Part shown: in pieces, positions 22,555 to 34,908 of the stretch
Numbering within the stretch: the stretch's first letter is position 1
Layout: each line of letters begins with the position of its first letter
Source of the DNA: Chalara sp. BL73
Lineage: Eukaryota; Ascomycota; Leotiomycetes; Helotiales
Length of the DNA stretch: 64,000 nucleotides
NCBI GenBank assembly: GCA_918026815.1
Contig: CAKJVC010000064.1
Location: forward strand, 37,482-101,481
Direction: 5' to 3'
Program-made: the position numbers and the translations under genes
Notes under the pieces: generated by a model
Databases searched by the model: none
Told to the model about the DNA's origin: nothing
What the model saw: only the letters and a program-made list of their open reading frames with translations

Positions 22555-24821
22555 ATGGTGCTCGGTGGTCTTTGGGAGAAAGTCCGCTCAGAGCGCGTTC
22601 TGAAAGCAAGTCATGAATCAGACGATGCGAGCGAACAGAACGTCATTTACGACGGAAGCCTTGAATATACAATTGAGCAAGGAGGAAATGGCTCGAAGCC
22701 TTCCTACCAAGAAGCCTCTGGTGCGCCTGTTGAGAAGCAATCTCCATTAGGGTACCAAATTTCGTGGTTCACTGTGGTGTTTCTCAATATTGGTCAAATG
22801 ATCGGAACTGGAGTTTTCTCCACACGTATGTTTCACGAGCTCGATAACTACTTTAATGATATGTAACTGATTTATTTTCATGTAGCGGGTTCGATTTATA
22901 GAGGTGTTGGCTCCGTGGGACTGAGCTTGATATATTGGTTTATTGGTCTTCTCGTTGCAGGATCAGGGTTGGCTGTTTACCTTGAACTGGCCTCCTACTT
23001 TCCTAATCGCTCTGGAGCAGTAGTTGTATATCTTGAGCAGGCATATCCTCGACCAAAGTATTTCTTTCCAACCACATATGCTATGCTAAATATTCTCTTG
23101 GCATTCAGCAGTAGCAATGCAATTGGTATATCTCCTGTGACGTTTACTCAGATCTTTTGGTAACAATATACAGTCCTATCAAATTACCTTTTCCGGATCG
23201 CTGATCACGATCCTACTGAGTGGGAGTCCAAGGGAGTGGCTATCGCGGGGTATACGATAGCTACCATTTGTAAGTTTTGTTCAACAACAGTGACAGCAGC
23301 TTTCTCCAAAATGAAGACTAACCTGGCCCCAGTTTGTATTATTTCTAATAAATACTCTCTCTACTTTTCAAATGCGATAGGGATTGTCAAGGTCCTCACT
23401 TTAGTTTTGTAGGCAGTATTCAAATTCCAACTCACGCCTCTGCTGATAATATTTTTAATAGCATCAGCATAACTGGGTTCGTCGTCCTTGGTGGCCGTGT
23501 CGACAGTATACCAGATCCAGGAGCCAACTTTCGCAATGCGTTCGAAGGGACAACAAACAGTGCATACGGTCTCATCAACGCTCTTGTCAGGATCAATTTC
23601 GCCTACGAAGGTTATGCCAACGGCTTTAACATGGTGAATGAAGTGAAGGTAGGCTTTTCCCACTTACTTTTTTTTCTTGTTTGAAATATAGTTCCACTCA
23701 CTTCATGTAGAACCCTATTAAAACAATGAAACTCGCTGGACCAGCTTCCCTCCTCGGAATTGCAATACTCTACATGCTCGTAAACATAGCCTACTTCGCT
23801 GCAAGTAAGCAGGCTCTCTACTCCAATTTACCGTTTAACATCTAACCAACGGCCCACCTTAGTCCCCAAAGCGGAGATCGAAGGCGCATCCACAATCGCC
23901 GCAAGTCTCTTCTTTTCACATGTCTTTGGCGGTAGTGGCGCTTCACGTGGACTAAACTTCCTAATCCTCCTCAGTGCCTTTGGAAACCTCATCAGCAACC
24001 TCATCGGCGCATCGCGCATCATCCGAGAATGTGGACGACAAGGTGTTCTTCCATACCCACAGTTCTGGGCCAGTACTCAGCCATTTGGGACACCGCTTGG
24101 ACCGTATTTCTTCAAATACATAGTCACGATTTTCGTGATTCTCGTGCTTCCGTTCGGAGATACTTTTGACTTTGGTACTTCCCTTCCTCTCCTGTTTTAT
24201 ATGAATGACAGCTAAGGAAACCAAAAGTTGTGGACTTGAAATCCTACCCTGATGCAATGTTCTATCTTTGCCTTGCAGCCGGTCTCTACGTCATCCGTTA
24301 CAGACGCAAACGCTTAAACGCTGAAAGACCTGAATTCAAAGCCTGGCACATTCCCGTCATCTTCTGGATCTGCATTCAGATTTTGCTCCTCGCTATGCCC
24401 TGGGTCCCACCTCTCACAGGTCGCTACGGAGGAAGTGTTAGCTTCTGGTATGCGACTTACTGCGTTGTTGGTATTGGAATGTATGTCCTCTCCCTATATC
24501 TATTCGCTTTGAAGATGATTGATAAACAATAGCTTGATTATATGCGGTATTTACTACTACCTCTGGATCAATGTTATACCGCGCCTCAAAGGTTACACTA
24601 TCCGCCAAGAAGTCCTGGTATTGGATAATGGCGCGCAGACTCATAGGCTGCTTAAAGTGCCTAATGCGGAACTCGCAGAATGGGACCTGAAGCATGATGT
24701 TATAGGCAAGGTTAGAGGTTTGAGTAGCGGAAATGATCAGAACTCTGGAAGTGAAAAGGAGCAGGGTGTTCTTAGAGAGAGGGGCAAGGACGACAAGGCA
24801 ATCATTCATGAGACAGTCTGA
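22555..24821 (+). CDS. LAT/MUP1-type amino-acid permease
   Basis: APC-superfamily plasma-membrane transporter of the fungal L-type/methionine-permease group. Nine exons were traced with consistent phases: 22555-22825, 22886-23125, 23174-23269, 23333-23408, 23462-23648, 23711-23804, 23863-24174, 24228-24480 and 24533-24821, giving 605 residues. A soluble N-terminus of about 75 residues is followed by about 12 membrane helices. The substrate-site loop IGTGVFSTPGS lies in helix 1 (split by intron 1), with GYANGFNMVNEVKNP and the helix-8 region SAFGNLISNLIGASRIIREC later. The apparent TAA at 23161 lies inside a 48-nt intron, so the gene is not broken. One intron uses the weaker donor GTAGGC (23409). 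It is convergent with the CmcJ-like oxygenase. The substrate is inferred only to family level. Confidence 0.9.
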
Positions 24822-25009
24822 TCACCAGCCTGGAGACCTTACACTAAGAAGTAAGACATGTTGTGTGTCTACCTGCAAGGAGGAACATTTGGAGATATGG
24901 TGTAGGCATTTTTAATACTTGGGCTTTGTAATTGTCTAATTTAATCATGTGAGCATAAATGTGTGCATTGTCCTGATTAGTCTATGAAGTGTTATTGCTC
25001 CAACCGTAG

Positions 25010-25840
25010 CTATGTATCATATAACACCAGGCATCGAACCTCGATGCTCTGTCGTGATTCAAGGTCACGATATTCAGGATCCTCGAAGGCGGAATGAAGT
25101 GCTCGTCGTGCGACTGACTCCCTTGAATCAAAGCACTTTATAAGAAGCACTTCTTCCGGGCTCAACCCATGTTTGAAATACCATTGATGATTCGGACTAT
25201 GCCTCACGACCCACTGTTCCCCATGATACCCATTCTCCACCATAACAGCAGCCACAAGATCTTCATCTGGAACCGTATTCGCATCAGCGACCGCTACAGG
25301 ATCTTTGAGGATGGTCCTGATAGGCCGCCAGACATTGATGATCTGATATCGCTTCTTCACCAGCTCGGCAGCTTCTTCTGATAGCTCGTAGCGTAAACGC
25401 ATCTCAGCCCCTGCATACGATTGATCAACATGCGTCTTTGTTACCGGGCCACGGTTCGCGAGGTTCTTTAGTCCCAGATGATGCCACTGCGTCGGCCCGC
25501 GCCTGACTTTATGATTGAAAATATGAACTCGACTGGCGCCTGTGAGTTCCTTGAGAAGCTTCTCGCATTCCGGATAGTACTCTTGCTCAATCTTTTGGTC
25601 GTCAATGAAGTCTTTCTCTGTGCTAGGAGAAAGAAGGTACTGGAATCCATGGCCATCTAGAGTGTACTGGCCTTCGTCGCCACTCACGTCTGAGATTATG
25701 AACTTGTGAGGGAGATGTGCACGCTCATTTGTAATATGACCCTTGCCTATGAAGATTGGTGTTGGCGCAGAGCCGTCACCTGGATCATCCCAATAATTCA
25801 ATTCCGTCGAGACATTGTGTTTCTTGGATTGGATGATCAT
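25010..25840 (-). CDS. CmcJ/AsaB-like non-haem iron hydroxylase/desaturase
   Basis: Complete single-exon frame of 276 residues, typical of the CmcJ/NvfI/AsaB (GA4-desaturase-like) family of Fe(II)/2-oxoglutarate-type oxygenases. Members act in cephamycin, novofumigatonin, aspergillic-acid-type and gibberellin pathways. Visible family blocks are HIFNHKVRRG near residue 106, THVDQSYAGAEMRL (the His-x-Asp metal pair), IINVWRPI, and WYFKHGLSPEEVLLIKCFDS with the distal His region just before it (VRHSPNHQ). Such enzymes usually hydroxylate or desaturate small metabolites. The substrate here is unknown. Gene neighbours include a second, unrelated 2OG dioxygenase at 26788. Confidence 0.88.
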   Translation of the reverse strand: MIIQSKKHNVSTELNYWDDPGDGSAPTPIFIGKGHITNERAHLPHKFIISDVSGDEGQYTLDGHGFQYLLSPSTEKDFIDDQKIEQEYYPECEKLLKELTGASRVHIFNHKVRRGPTQWHHLGLKNLANRGPVTKTHVDQSYAGAEMRLRYELSEEAAELVKKRYQIINVWRPIRTILKDPVAVADANTVPDEDLVAAVMVENGYHGEQWVVRHSPNHQWYFKHGLSPEEVLLIKCFDSRESVARRALHSAFEDPEYRDLESRQSIEVRCLVLYDT

Positions 25841-26715
25841 TGCGAGCGATGGTCAAGACTTGGATTTATAGAAGATTAAAGAAACTGTATAATTCTTGAT
25901 TTACAATGCTCAAGGAAATGGGACGCTTTCCCCAGCACCATCTTGGAAATCCTAGACCCACATGGGCTATCTCTCCTTTTAGCCTATTAGAGCTTGGGTT
26001 CGCAAGTACCGACAGGGGGTGCGTTTTTAGCTGGAACCTGGTAGCCCTGGCCCTCTCCTGCACTTGTTATACTTTAAGACTAGCTCAGATTAGCCCCCAT
26101 GCCTTCGATACTGCGTGGCTGTTGTACTATCAAACCCCTGAATATCAAGCAATTGGGGAGTTTGACAAGAAACCTTGCAGTTGTTATAATTCCGGATGGA
26201 TGACGATATCTTGAATTATGTCGCCTTGATATGTATAACCATATGCCTCCTGGCTGAAGAGGATCATAGCCTAGATCCTGAACTTAAAACAGCTGCCGAT
26301 CTTGGCACAGTGTCCAATAAAGATAAGCCCTTTCCAACAGACAGGGTATTTTCCCTACCACCCCTCTTTGCCAATCTTGACAAGCTATGTGCAAACTCTC
26401 CCGTCGAAACGAATACAATACTAGTTGAGGCAATGATAAGAAGTCACCATACTACTGGAACAATCACGAGGTTACGTGAATTTAGCCAGAGTCGAAAGGA
26501 TAAACGGACGTAAGTGCAATAATATCAATTGATGATATCAGGCCCAAGGAAAAGAATGTATGCGGGTTAATATTTTTTTTTCATGATATGGAACTCAATT
26601 GCCGTATTAAAAATGAATGCGGGTATAAAGAATCTGTGGGGAAGTTCAGGGGGCTGCTATCGCCATGTTCTTGGCTGGGGAGAACGTGGCACCAGCAATA
26701 TCATTGATCGTGCAC
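25841..26715. other. Intergenic with weak ORFs
   Basis: Two overlapping short plus-strand frames (25906-26214 and 26196-26513) have protein-like composition. One contains PTDRVFSLPPLFANLDKLC and another a Trp/Cys-rich stretch, but no family is recognised and no start or splice structure links them. They could be a decayed gene inside the accessory cluster. Confidence 0.25.
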
Positions 26716-26721
26716 TATAAA
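26716..26721 (+). promoter_or_regulatory. Probable TATA box of the 2OG dioxygenase gene
   Basis: TATAAA within CACTATAAAGAG, 72 bp upstream of the ATG at 26788, is a common spacing for regulated fungal genes. Confidence 0.4.
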
Positions 26722-26787
26722 GAGAGCAGATGGCAGTACATGATTTCTTGAAAGCGATTCAGAACTTTTGTAGAGTCAGAGAACAAT

Positions 26788-27977
26788 ATGGCAATCTCAA
26801 CCCAAGTCCAAGAAACCGTCCAATGGAACGGCAAGACCGTTCCAGTCTATCACATGGAAACGATCAGCTTTGAGAAGCTGCTTTCCAATGAGCCCGCTGA
26901 ACTCGAGAAAGTGCTTCGGTGCTGCGAGACCGAGGGTTTCTTTTATCTTGACCTCCAATCCATTGATGGACGCAGATTTTTGGAGGACCAACAGAAAACT
27001 CTTGACCTTATGAATCGTTTCTTTTCAGCGCCGCTTGAAGAAAAGAACCAATATGGCCTCGTTGCTCCTCATCTTGGGTAAGTTACGAGAAGCTGTGAAC
27101 TCCCTAGTGATTAAATACTAACCAACGTTTAAAGATATGAGCCTGTTGGCTCTCGCACGGGAGTTTTCGAGAACACCAAAGATGGATATGAAATGGTCAA
27201 GGTGAGATCTTTGTGACGCCTTCGAGGTGGACTTCACAATGAGTTAGTGCTAATGTATGCCAAAAGGTATCTCGCGATGAGGTTCAGAAGTCTAGCCCAC
27301 ACATTCCCAATGTTATCAAGAACAGCGGGGATATTGAAATCCTAGAGAACGCTATTGCAGGCTGCAATATTGCTACTAAGACTATCTTGTCAGCACTATC
27401 CACTGCATTGGGGCTTACAGGTGCCGCACGTTTCGAGAACTTGCATCGTAACGACCGTCCCTCGAGCACAACTCTGGCAATGATGCACTACATTCCATCC
27501 GATCCTAATATGGCTAAACAGATTGGCCACCAGAAGCACACTGACATAAGCTCCCTAACATTACTTTTCAGCGAGCAATGGGGACTCCAAATTCGGCCAC
27601 CAAAAGCACGCGAGTTCGGATTTGTGAAGCCAAAGGCTGGATGTGCGATCGTGAATGTCGGAGACTCGCTACGCTTTGCAAGCGGACACAAGATGCAATC
27701 GTGCATCCACCGAGTCGTGCCGTTTGATCCTACAGAGCACCGCTACTCGATCGCCTATTTCCTCAGGGCTGAAAATGAGACTAAGTTTACAGACAGCGAG
27801 GGCAGGTATATTACTGCTGGACAATGGCATGATGAGAAATTCTTTGCTTTCACGGATATTCCTGAGATGCAGGCTAAGGCTCCGCCAACGATGTTATTGG
27901 GCGGTATGGTAGAGGAGGACGGGGAACCTGTTACTCAGGCGCCGGAAGTCTCCAAGGGAATCGCAATTGAGGCATAG
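26788..27977 (+). CDS. 2-oxoglutarate/Fe(II)-dependent dioxygenase (isopenicillin-N-synthase-like)
   Basis: Three exons (26788-27077, 27135-27201, 27267-27977) encode about 355 residues, normal for the family. The DIOX_N region is near residues 15-115 (ETEGFFYLDL, MNRFFSAPLEEKNQYG). The catalytic double-stranded beta-helix contains the iron ligands His-Thr-Asp in KHTDISSLTLLF, a distal His in QSCIHRVVPF and the 2-oxoglutarate-binding Arg-x-Ser in HRYSIAYF. All ligands are present. These cytosolic enzymes hydroxylate, desaturate or cyclise small molecules. Fungal members are frequent in secondary-metabolite and amino-acid-modifying loci. The neighbouring amidohydrolase and oxygenase support a small metabolic cluster, but the substrate cannot be named. 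Confidence 0.93.
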
Positions 27978-28469
27978 GCACATGGCTATTTCACAGCGGG
28001 GAAATATGTGAAGACAGATCAAATGAAACCAATAGCTGTTGATCGATTGTATGTATGTCAATTCAGGTACAGATTCCGGATTATCTTGTTGCGATGAAAA
28101 GTGATCAAAAAAGTGTCCATATCACCTTCTGTTCTAAAACATGGCGACCATTTTCCCTTCGCCCAAGCCATGCTATGCATGAACATTTGGGCGATAATCA
28201 ATCCTGTAACGTAGATGTGGGAACTCTTTAGACCAGAAAGGAGAGGAGAAGACTAAACTTATGCCACAACTACCGAGCAGGGTTTGAGCGGATATAGCCT
28301 CAAAGTCCGGCAGGGATAATCTCGGATCACTACCCTCCCCTCAATCCCGTAAAGCGACGCTACTAGTGTGGTTGACACGTCTCGCTATTCCTCAATTGCT
28401 CGACAAGCCCCTGGTCAATAAAGGAGTTTTGAGTTGAGATTTCTGATTTCAAACATACAATTATGAAAG
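27978..28469. other. Intergenic, no gene seen
   Basis: About 490 bp between two co-oriented genes. The promoter of the M20 gene should lie here. No clear TATA box or repeat was seen. Confidence 0.4.
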
Positions 28470-29784
28470 ATGTCTGACGACGATTTTGTGTTGATTAACC
28501 ACAGTGATGTTCTTACATCTGGTGGCGACCCACCCGAATACCTCGGAGATGTTGATGAGTTAATTGACAGGTTGTCCGGATCTCTTTGGGGCATTAGTAA
28601 ACAGATACATGATAATCCAGAACTTGGATACAAGGAGTACAAAGCCCATGCGCTCTTGACAAGCTTCATGAAATCAAGGAATGGATGGGAGGTTACACCT
28701 TCAGCTTATGGAATAAAAACCGCATGGGTAGCTGTTTTTGACAGTGGGAAGAAAGGCCCCGTGGTATCATTTAATGTTGAAATGGGTACGTGTTTATCCA
28801 CAGGTTCGTAGACAAAATTGACAAACGACAGATGCGCTCCCTGGAATTGGCCATGCATGTGGGCATAATCTTATTGCTACCGCTTCACTGGCCGCTGGCA
28901 TCGCTACAGCTAGCATAATGAAATGGCATCACCTTGCAGGAAAAGTCATTTTGTTTGGCACGCCGGCAGAAGAAGGAGGAGGAGGCAAGATCCGGCTCTT
29001 GAAGGCGGGAGCATACAGGGACCACGGCGTCGACATCTCACTGATCTCGCACCCAGGAATTTCAAAAAATAGTGCCCTCGTACATACTACCGCCTACAGC
29101 CGATTCAAAGTTGAATACTTCGGCCGCCAAGCCCATGCTGCCAACAGTCCTTGGCTGGGGATCAACGCATTAGATGCCTTGGTGACAGCATACAATGGAA
29201 TATCGATGCTTCGTCAACAGACAAAGCCAGGCGATATCATCCAGGGCCATATCACTGATGGTGGGCTGGCACCAAACATCATTCATGCTTATGCCGCTGG
29301 AGTTTTTGTGGTGCGTGCACACACCGCTTCTCGACTTCAAGAGCTTCGGCAGAAAGTGGACGCATGTTTCCGTGCTGGGGCAGAAGCGACAGGTGCAAGG
29401 TTGGAGATTACTCCCGAGCAAGAGTATTCCGACCATGTCCCAAACCGAGTACTAGGAGCGGCATATAGACGATATTGGAATTGGCTGGGCTCAACGGGCA
29501 AGATTCCAGCAGATGAAACGACACAATCGGGCGCTAGTACAGATCAAGGGGATATTAGCCACGAAATGCCGAGCTTAGGAGTGAGCTTTGCGATCCCACC
29601 TGGCCCGGAAGGAAATGGGCCACATAGTCCTGATTTTGAGAAAGCGTCGGGAACGAAGGAGGCATTTCAAAGATCTTTGAGAACAGGAAAAGCGCTGGCT
29701 GGAACTGCGGTTGAGGTGCTCTCGACTGGAGGCTTGCTTGGTGAAATTAGAAGGCAATGGAAGCGAGATATGAAGGCGAAATGA
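28470..29784 (+). CDS. M20-family amidohydrolase/aminoacylase-like peptidase
   Basis: Two exons (28470-28785 and 28832-29784), about 422 residues. The family consists of zinc-dependent hydrolases that remove acyl groups from N-acyl amino acids or split dipeptides (M20D/ACY1L2 group). The pattern is PELGYKEYKA near residue 50, the metal-binding HACGHN just after the splice junction (Asp-Ala-Leu-Pro-Gly-Ile-Gly precedes it), GTPAEEGGGGK with the catalytic and metal Glu pair, then the dimerisation lid with FGRQAHAANSPWLGINALDA. Later come SGASTDQGDISHEMPSLG and the terminal metal-His region (GNGPHSPDF). All key residues are visible. There is no signal peptide, so it is probably cytosolic. Confidence 0.93.
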
Positions 29785-30529
29785 ATCTCCTCCTTGGGTC
29801 TTCAACCCTAACATTGCCGTGGATATGCTGTGACCATAGACCGATTGACTAGTAATGTAGATATACCTGAGCACCATAATTATGCCGATAAGCTCCATGG
29901 CCGACCGTTAATTGAGTTTTAAACAAATATGATCTTTTTCTAAAGCATATTGTGGAAATGGACTAGGCAGGGCACACCGATTGTGTATCTGAGATTCATG
30001 CCAAGCCCCAATCTATCGTACAATTCCAGGCTGCATCCTTTCATATTTCTACCTCTCATTTCTGCCTCGAGGTCTGCCTGTTGTATCTATCTAACCGCGC
30101 CACCTTCTTAAATCATTAGCTCCTCCCAAGAAGGTCGGCCCAAGAACGATAATTCACGTAGTGATTAACTAAACCACAGTTTTAGGGTAGTGCAATGCAT
30201 CAAGCTATCCGCGTATCTGCAGCCAAGACCTTTCTAACCAATTAGAACATCCAAGTACCAGGACAGCCTGACAAGCACCACATCCCAAGAATACCTTCAA
30301 GTCTTGACAATATAGTTTAGACGAGATCAAGCATTGAATTCCGTGCTGCAAACAGAGGCCAAGAAGAATGACATCACTCTCTCCTGACACCCACCGTCCG
30401 ATGGCACCTTATCCGCGTAAAGCTCTAATGCTGTAAACAAACGAACTTGGTATATATATGCCACCCAGTCCACGATCACGGTTAAATCAGCGTCTAAAGT
30501 TCTCTAGGAATCATCACCTGTCCGGCAAA
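29785..30529. other. Intergenic; contains TATATATA before the S33 gene
   Basis: About 745 bp without a gene. TATATATA at 30451-30458 lies 72-79 bp upstream of the S33 peptidase ATG and is a reasonable core promoter. The rest has no recognised feature. Confidence 0.35.
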
Positions 30530-32449
30530 ATGTACATCTCAACGCTCCTTACCCTCACTCTCCCCCTCTTCACTCTTATCCATGCAACTAAATCTCAAAA
30601 CCGGATCCCTTGGTCTCCTTGCGACAAAGAGATCAATAGCACATTACCCTCGGAATGCGGCAACCTATACGTCCCCCTCGACTACACAGACTTAATTTAC
30701 GGTAAGACATTAAAGCTGGAATTACTCAAGGTTCCTGCTCTGGTTCAGCCAAGTAAAGGCAGTATTCTATTGAACTTTGGTGGTCCGGGGCTTATCGCTC
30801 GACCTGCCTTAGCTATACTGGCACCCATTCTGCAGCTGTGAGCTTCAAGTTCCCAGTGGCGACTATATTATGTTGATTTCGTGATTAGACTAAGTGGGGG
30901 TGTGTACGATCTTATTGCTTTTGACCCAAGGTTAGTCTTGGCCACTCATTCATATAATTTCGGATGGGCACAGTTGATGGTTTGAGATAGAGGCACGGGA
31001 AATACCCTCCCCTTCGACTGCAAACTCAACGATATCGAAGTGTTTCAGGCACTGAAAGAACAATCAAGATGGCCAATCAACGCTGACGACCAGACAACGG
31101 CCAGGATCTGGTCGCAGGCTACGATTGAGGCAAGCGCATGTCACCAGCGAGCTAATCTGACTGGATCACTTATCAGCACCGCATTTGTGGCAAGAGATTT
31201 GATCAATGTGGTCGATGCTTTGGACGAAGATGGAATGCTAAGATATTGGGGTAAGTTCCCCTCAAGTCATCGTCAAAGAGTGGTAGTTGACGCAGTAGGA
31301 TTCTCATATGGCTCGACGTTGGGAGCGACAGTGGCAGCCATGTTCCCGGAGAGAATCGACAGAATGGTCTTAGATGGCATTCAAAACCCGCATGAATACT
31401 ACAACGCACTCTCGTATGTCACCTATTCCTCTTAGACAATATCGGCTAAGCGATTAAAGTGATTTCGAAGAATGGACAGACAGTGATAAGCTTTTTTCCC
31501 AGATTTTCGTAGGTTGCGTTGCCTCGCCAATGACCTGTGCTCTAGCCTACCGTAACCAGACAGCTGCGCAGCTCGAAGCCGCAGTATGGGATGCAATTGA
31601 CGCCCTCTACCTCCGTCCCATCGTTGTTGGAAATATTATTGTAGATTACACTCTGGTCATGGCCATGATAGCACAGAGCTTTTACGACCCCGGCACGTTC
31701 CCTGAGCTCGCCTCTATACTCGAGCTCCTGCTCTCAGGTAACACATCGAATCCCTTACTAGAGGCATCACTGAATGCTTTTCTCTTACTGAACTGGGAGA
31801 TTCTGAAGGAGAGCGTGCCAGCAGGGTTCCCGATCAAGGGAATCCATTGTGGTGATAACAGGGCTCGGGTAGAAACATTGGATGAGTATTTGCCGTCAGC
31901 CGAAAAACTACATAATATAAGTAGGGTCATGGGCGCCGCGTCTAAGCCACTGAGCATGGCGTGTGTGCAGTGGAAAATTGAGCCGAAGGAGCGGTACACT
32001 GGCGATTTCAACATCAAGACGAAAAATCCAATGCTTATCATTGGGAACACGTGGGATGGACACACACCACTCGTCTCAGCGAAGAACGTTAGTGCTGGGT
32101 TTGAGGGTAGCGAGGTCCTCGAGGTGAGGGGCTGGGGTGTGAGTCCTCTCTTTTATCTGATCCCAATCTAGACAGGTATTGGTTTCCACAGGACTGACAA
32201 ATTAGATAGCACACCTCTCTCGTTAATCCTTCCTTGTGCGCCATAAGAATTACCTCCCAATATTGGCTCACAGGCACGCTACCTGCACCGGGTACGGTTT
32301 GCAAAGTGGATTCGCCACTATTCTCGAACGTGACGTGGGCTGATGTGCTTCTCGGTGCGGCTGACAATGGTATCTCGTCTCTTTCAAAACGTATTGTGGA
32401 TGTTCCTGCTCTCCACACTGTCGGGCGTGGGATCCCACTGAGGCGATAA
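30530..32449 (+). CDS. Secreted S33-type serine peptidase (TAP-like alpha/beta hydrolase)
   Basis: Five exons (30530-30837, 30889-30930, 30991-31413, 31460-32138, 32210-32449) encode about 563 residues. The start at 30530 gives a signal peptide (MYISTLLTLTLPLFTLIHA), and several Asn-x-Ser/Thr sequons follow. The alpha/beta-hydrolase fold shows the oxyanion segment LNFGGPG, FDPRGTG, the nucleophile elbow GFSYGS, the acid in NTWDGHTP and the catalytic His in RGWGHTSL. The last two match the TAP-like C-terminal domain of tripeptidyl aminopeptidases. The enzyme probably trims N-terminal peptides or hydrolyses amides or esters outside the cell. Together with the nearby permease and M20 enzyme it suggests handling of peptide-derived substrates. 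Confidence 0.9.
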
Positions 32450-33131
32450 CCGAAAGATACCAATCAGAACCTGAGAATCTGAGAGTCGTTATAAGTCTGC
32501 AATTGTTATATGCCTGAATAACATATCTTACTCCCAAGGAGGCCGCTGGAATCAGATGCCCTAAGCCAACCAGAACTCATGCTTGTGGCCAATGAGATCT
32601 CTGGTTTTGCTTCTACATGCTTTTGTTGCGCATTTTCAAGATATATGCTGCAAATCGGTAAGTCCTGAATGTTACAATTCTGTTTGATGCATTCATCTTA
32701 GCCTTAAAACTCATGAGGCCGTGACATTTCAGGGGCAATTTCTCGCGCAAGCGAGGGAATAGGGTAAACTATAACACATAAGACAGACGAAACATTCGTA
32801 GTACGAAGAGTTTAAGTATCACTTTTGAACCGCAGAAGTTATATTCCCAATGCTTAATCAAGTGCTAAAGTTACACAGTATATTCTTGTCCAAGTCTCGA
32901 GGCAGGTCGTGCCGAGCCAAGGAGAGGAGACCCCCATTCTTGAAATATCTGGAATGACCTGTTGCTGATAAGATGGCGACTGCTATCCACTAAGCAGAAA
33001 GGCGAGCCGGTATTTCAGCAATAAAAAGAGACTTAAATGGCCAATATAGATTTCAAGGTGACATATCAAGCTCCAGAGAAGCTGGACCGGATATCAGATC
33101 AAATCAAAACATCACTTGTTACCACATCGAC
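32450..33131. other. Intergenic, no gene seen
   Basis: About 680 bp between the peptidase and the FAD oxidase with no recognised feature. Confidence 0.4.
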
Positions 33132-34489
33132 ATGGCTGAAGAAAGCTTCATTGTCGTAGGGGCAGGCTGCTTCGGCGCCTCAACCGCTTTACATCTAAGT
33201 AAAGAGTTTCAAAATGCAAAAATTACGTTGATAGATCGCTCCTTCCCCAATCCCTCTGCGGCAGGACATGACCTCAACAAGATCATCCGCGCCGACTACG
33301 GAGATTTCTTCTACACCAAACTCGCATTGGAGTCCCAAGACCACTGGCGTTCTGATCCCATCTATGCGCCGTTCTACCATGAATCAGGAATGCTCTATGC
33401 CGAAGACAAGGGGTATGCAAATGCTCTCCTGAGCAATTTGAATGATAATGGCGTGAAGCACGTAGCAGAGAAATTCAGCGCGGAGGAAGGGAGGAGGAGG
33501 TTCGATGGTGTTTATAGGGATAGTGACTGGAGAGGCGTGGAGAACTGTTATTTTAATCCGCAGTCTGGATGGGGAGAGGCGGCTGCTGCTCTCAAGAGCG
33601 TTATAGCGGCGGCAGTGGAAGGGGGGGTGGTGTTGAAAGAAGATGGTGCAGCGAGGGTGGTTATTGAAAGCGGGAGAGCGGTGGGTGTTGTTACGGAGGC
33701 AGGCGAGGAGGTCAGGGCCCGGACGGTGGTGCTGTGTACTGGAGCGTGGACACCGAAGCTGCTGATGGATAGTGCGCCGGACGATGAGAGGATCCATGTG
33801 GGAAGCAGGATGTTGGCTGCTGGAGCAGTGCAGTGCACGGCTACATACCCCCCGGACCAGATGTGGAAATTTAGGAGTTGCCCTATCATGTTTAATGGGT
33901 GTGATCATACACAGGGCGAACTTATTCCGCCAACGAGAGGGAATGTGTTAAAATTCAATTTTGAGGGTAGTTTTACGAATTTGGAGAAGCATGATATGAC
34001 CGGGAAGATGGTATCGATTCCTCCGAAGCCGCTAGATCAGCATACTTGGAGTCAGTCTGTGCCTCAGGGGCTGAAAGACGATATTCAGAATGTTGTCAAG
34101 AGTGTGTTTGGGAATTGGATTGAGGGAATAAGGATTGAAGACTATAGGATGTGCTGGTAAGTCTGTTCGCCTTCTGCATCACTTCTGTGTGGCTAAGAAC
34201 GTATATTAGGGACGCAGCAACACCAAACCAGGAATTCATCATAGACCAGCATTCTCATTGCGATAACTTGTACTTTGCAGGAGGTGGCTCATTTCATGGC
34301 TGGAAATTCTTGCCTGTAATTGGGAAGTATGTTGTGCAGAAGATAAAAGGAACTTTGGATTCAGAAGCTGCCAGAAAGTGGGCGTGGGATAGACCTGCTG
34401 TTGGAGGTGCGATGCCTACTTACATACCACAGCGTGATCTGAAAGATATTAAAGGATATGCTGAAGCGGCTAGGGCTTATGAGTTGTAA
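33132..34489 (+). CDS. FAD-dependent amine oxidase (sarcosine/fructosyl-amino-acid/saccharopine oxidase family)
   Basis: Two exons (33132-34156, 34210-34489) give about 434 residues. The N-terminal dinucleotide-binding motif VVGAGCFGAS (residues about 8-17) is followed by the acidic end of the second strand (LIDRS). The family motif RADYGDFFYTKLALES and the C-terminal FAGGGSFHGWKFLPVIGK are typical of the MSOX/FAOX/pipecolate-saccharopine oxidase group. The Cys in YRMCWD, at the exon junction, aligns with the residue that carries covalent FAD in FAOX and MSOX (family knowledge). These flavoenzymes, often peroxisomal, oxidise secondary amines of amino acids to imines with H2O2. The last residues (Ala-Tyr-Glu-Leu) do not form a classic PTS1. 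Confidence 0.9.
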
Positions 34490-34908
34490 CATAATTGTCT
34501 TTGGCGGTTGTGGAGAGAGAACCGTCAGATTATTATTCCAAAGCTACAAAGGTACTATAGTAGGAAAGCGAGCGCGTTTTGTTTCCAACAGCAGCTAGCT
34601 CCCACCATATAGTTTATGCCTCGGTATGTAATCCTCCAGTAACGAGCTTTGAGAATTAAAAAGAAGGGTTCTAAGGCACAATTACGTAGGCTCGCATACA
34701 ATTGATTGGTTGGCAGCGACCAGGCCAAGCATTCATGTCAGAGTACCTTTTTCAGCCCAACTTGTGAGCCTTACAGCCCTAACGGCGATAATTACAGGGT
34801 GACATAAGCCCCTACGCTCGCGTGGCAGTGCTCACGGGCTCGCGAAGAGGAGTTTTATCTCTCGTCCTTTTTTTCTAGACAACTCGGGATGAACAAGAAT
34901 CAATCGCC
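34490..34908. other. Intergenic, no gene seen
   Basis: About 420 bp between the oxidase and the regulator gene; nothing recognised. Confidence 0.4.

Noticed and set aside
23150..23175. Apparent in-frame stop (TAA 23161) in the permease gene
   Set aside because: It lies in a 48-nt GT-AG intron (23126-23173); removing it restores the conserved helix and all downstream phases fit.
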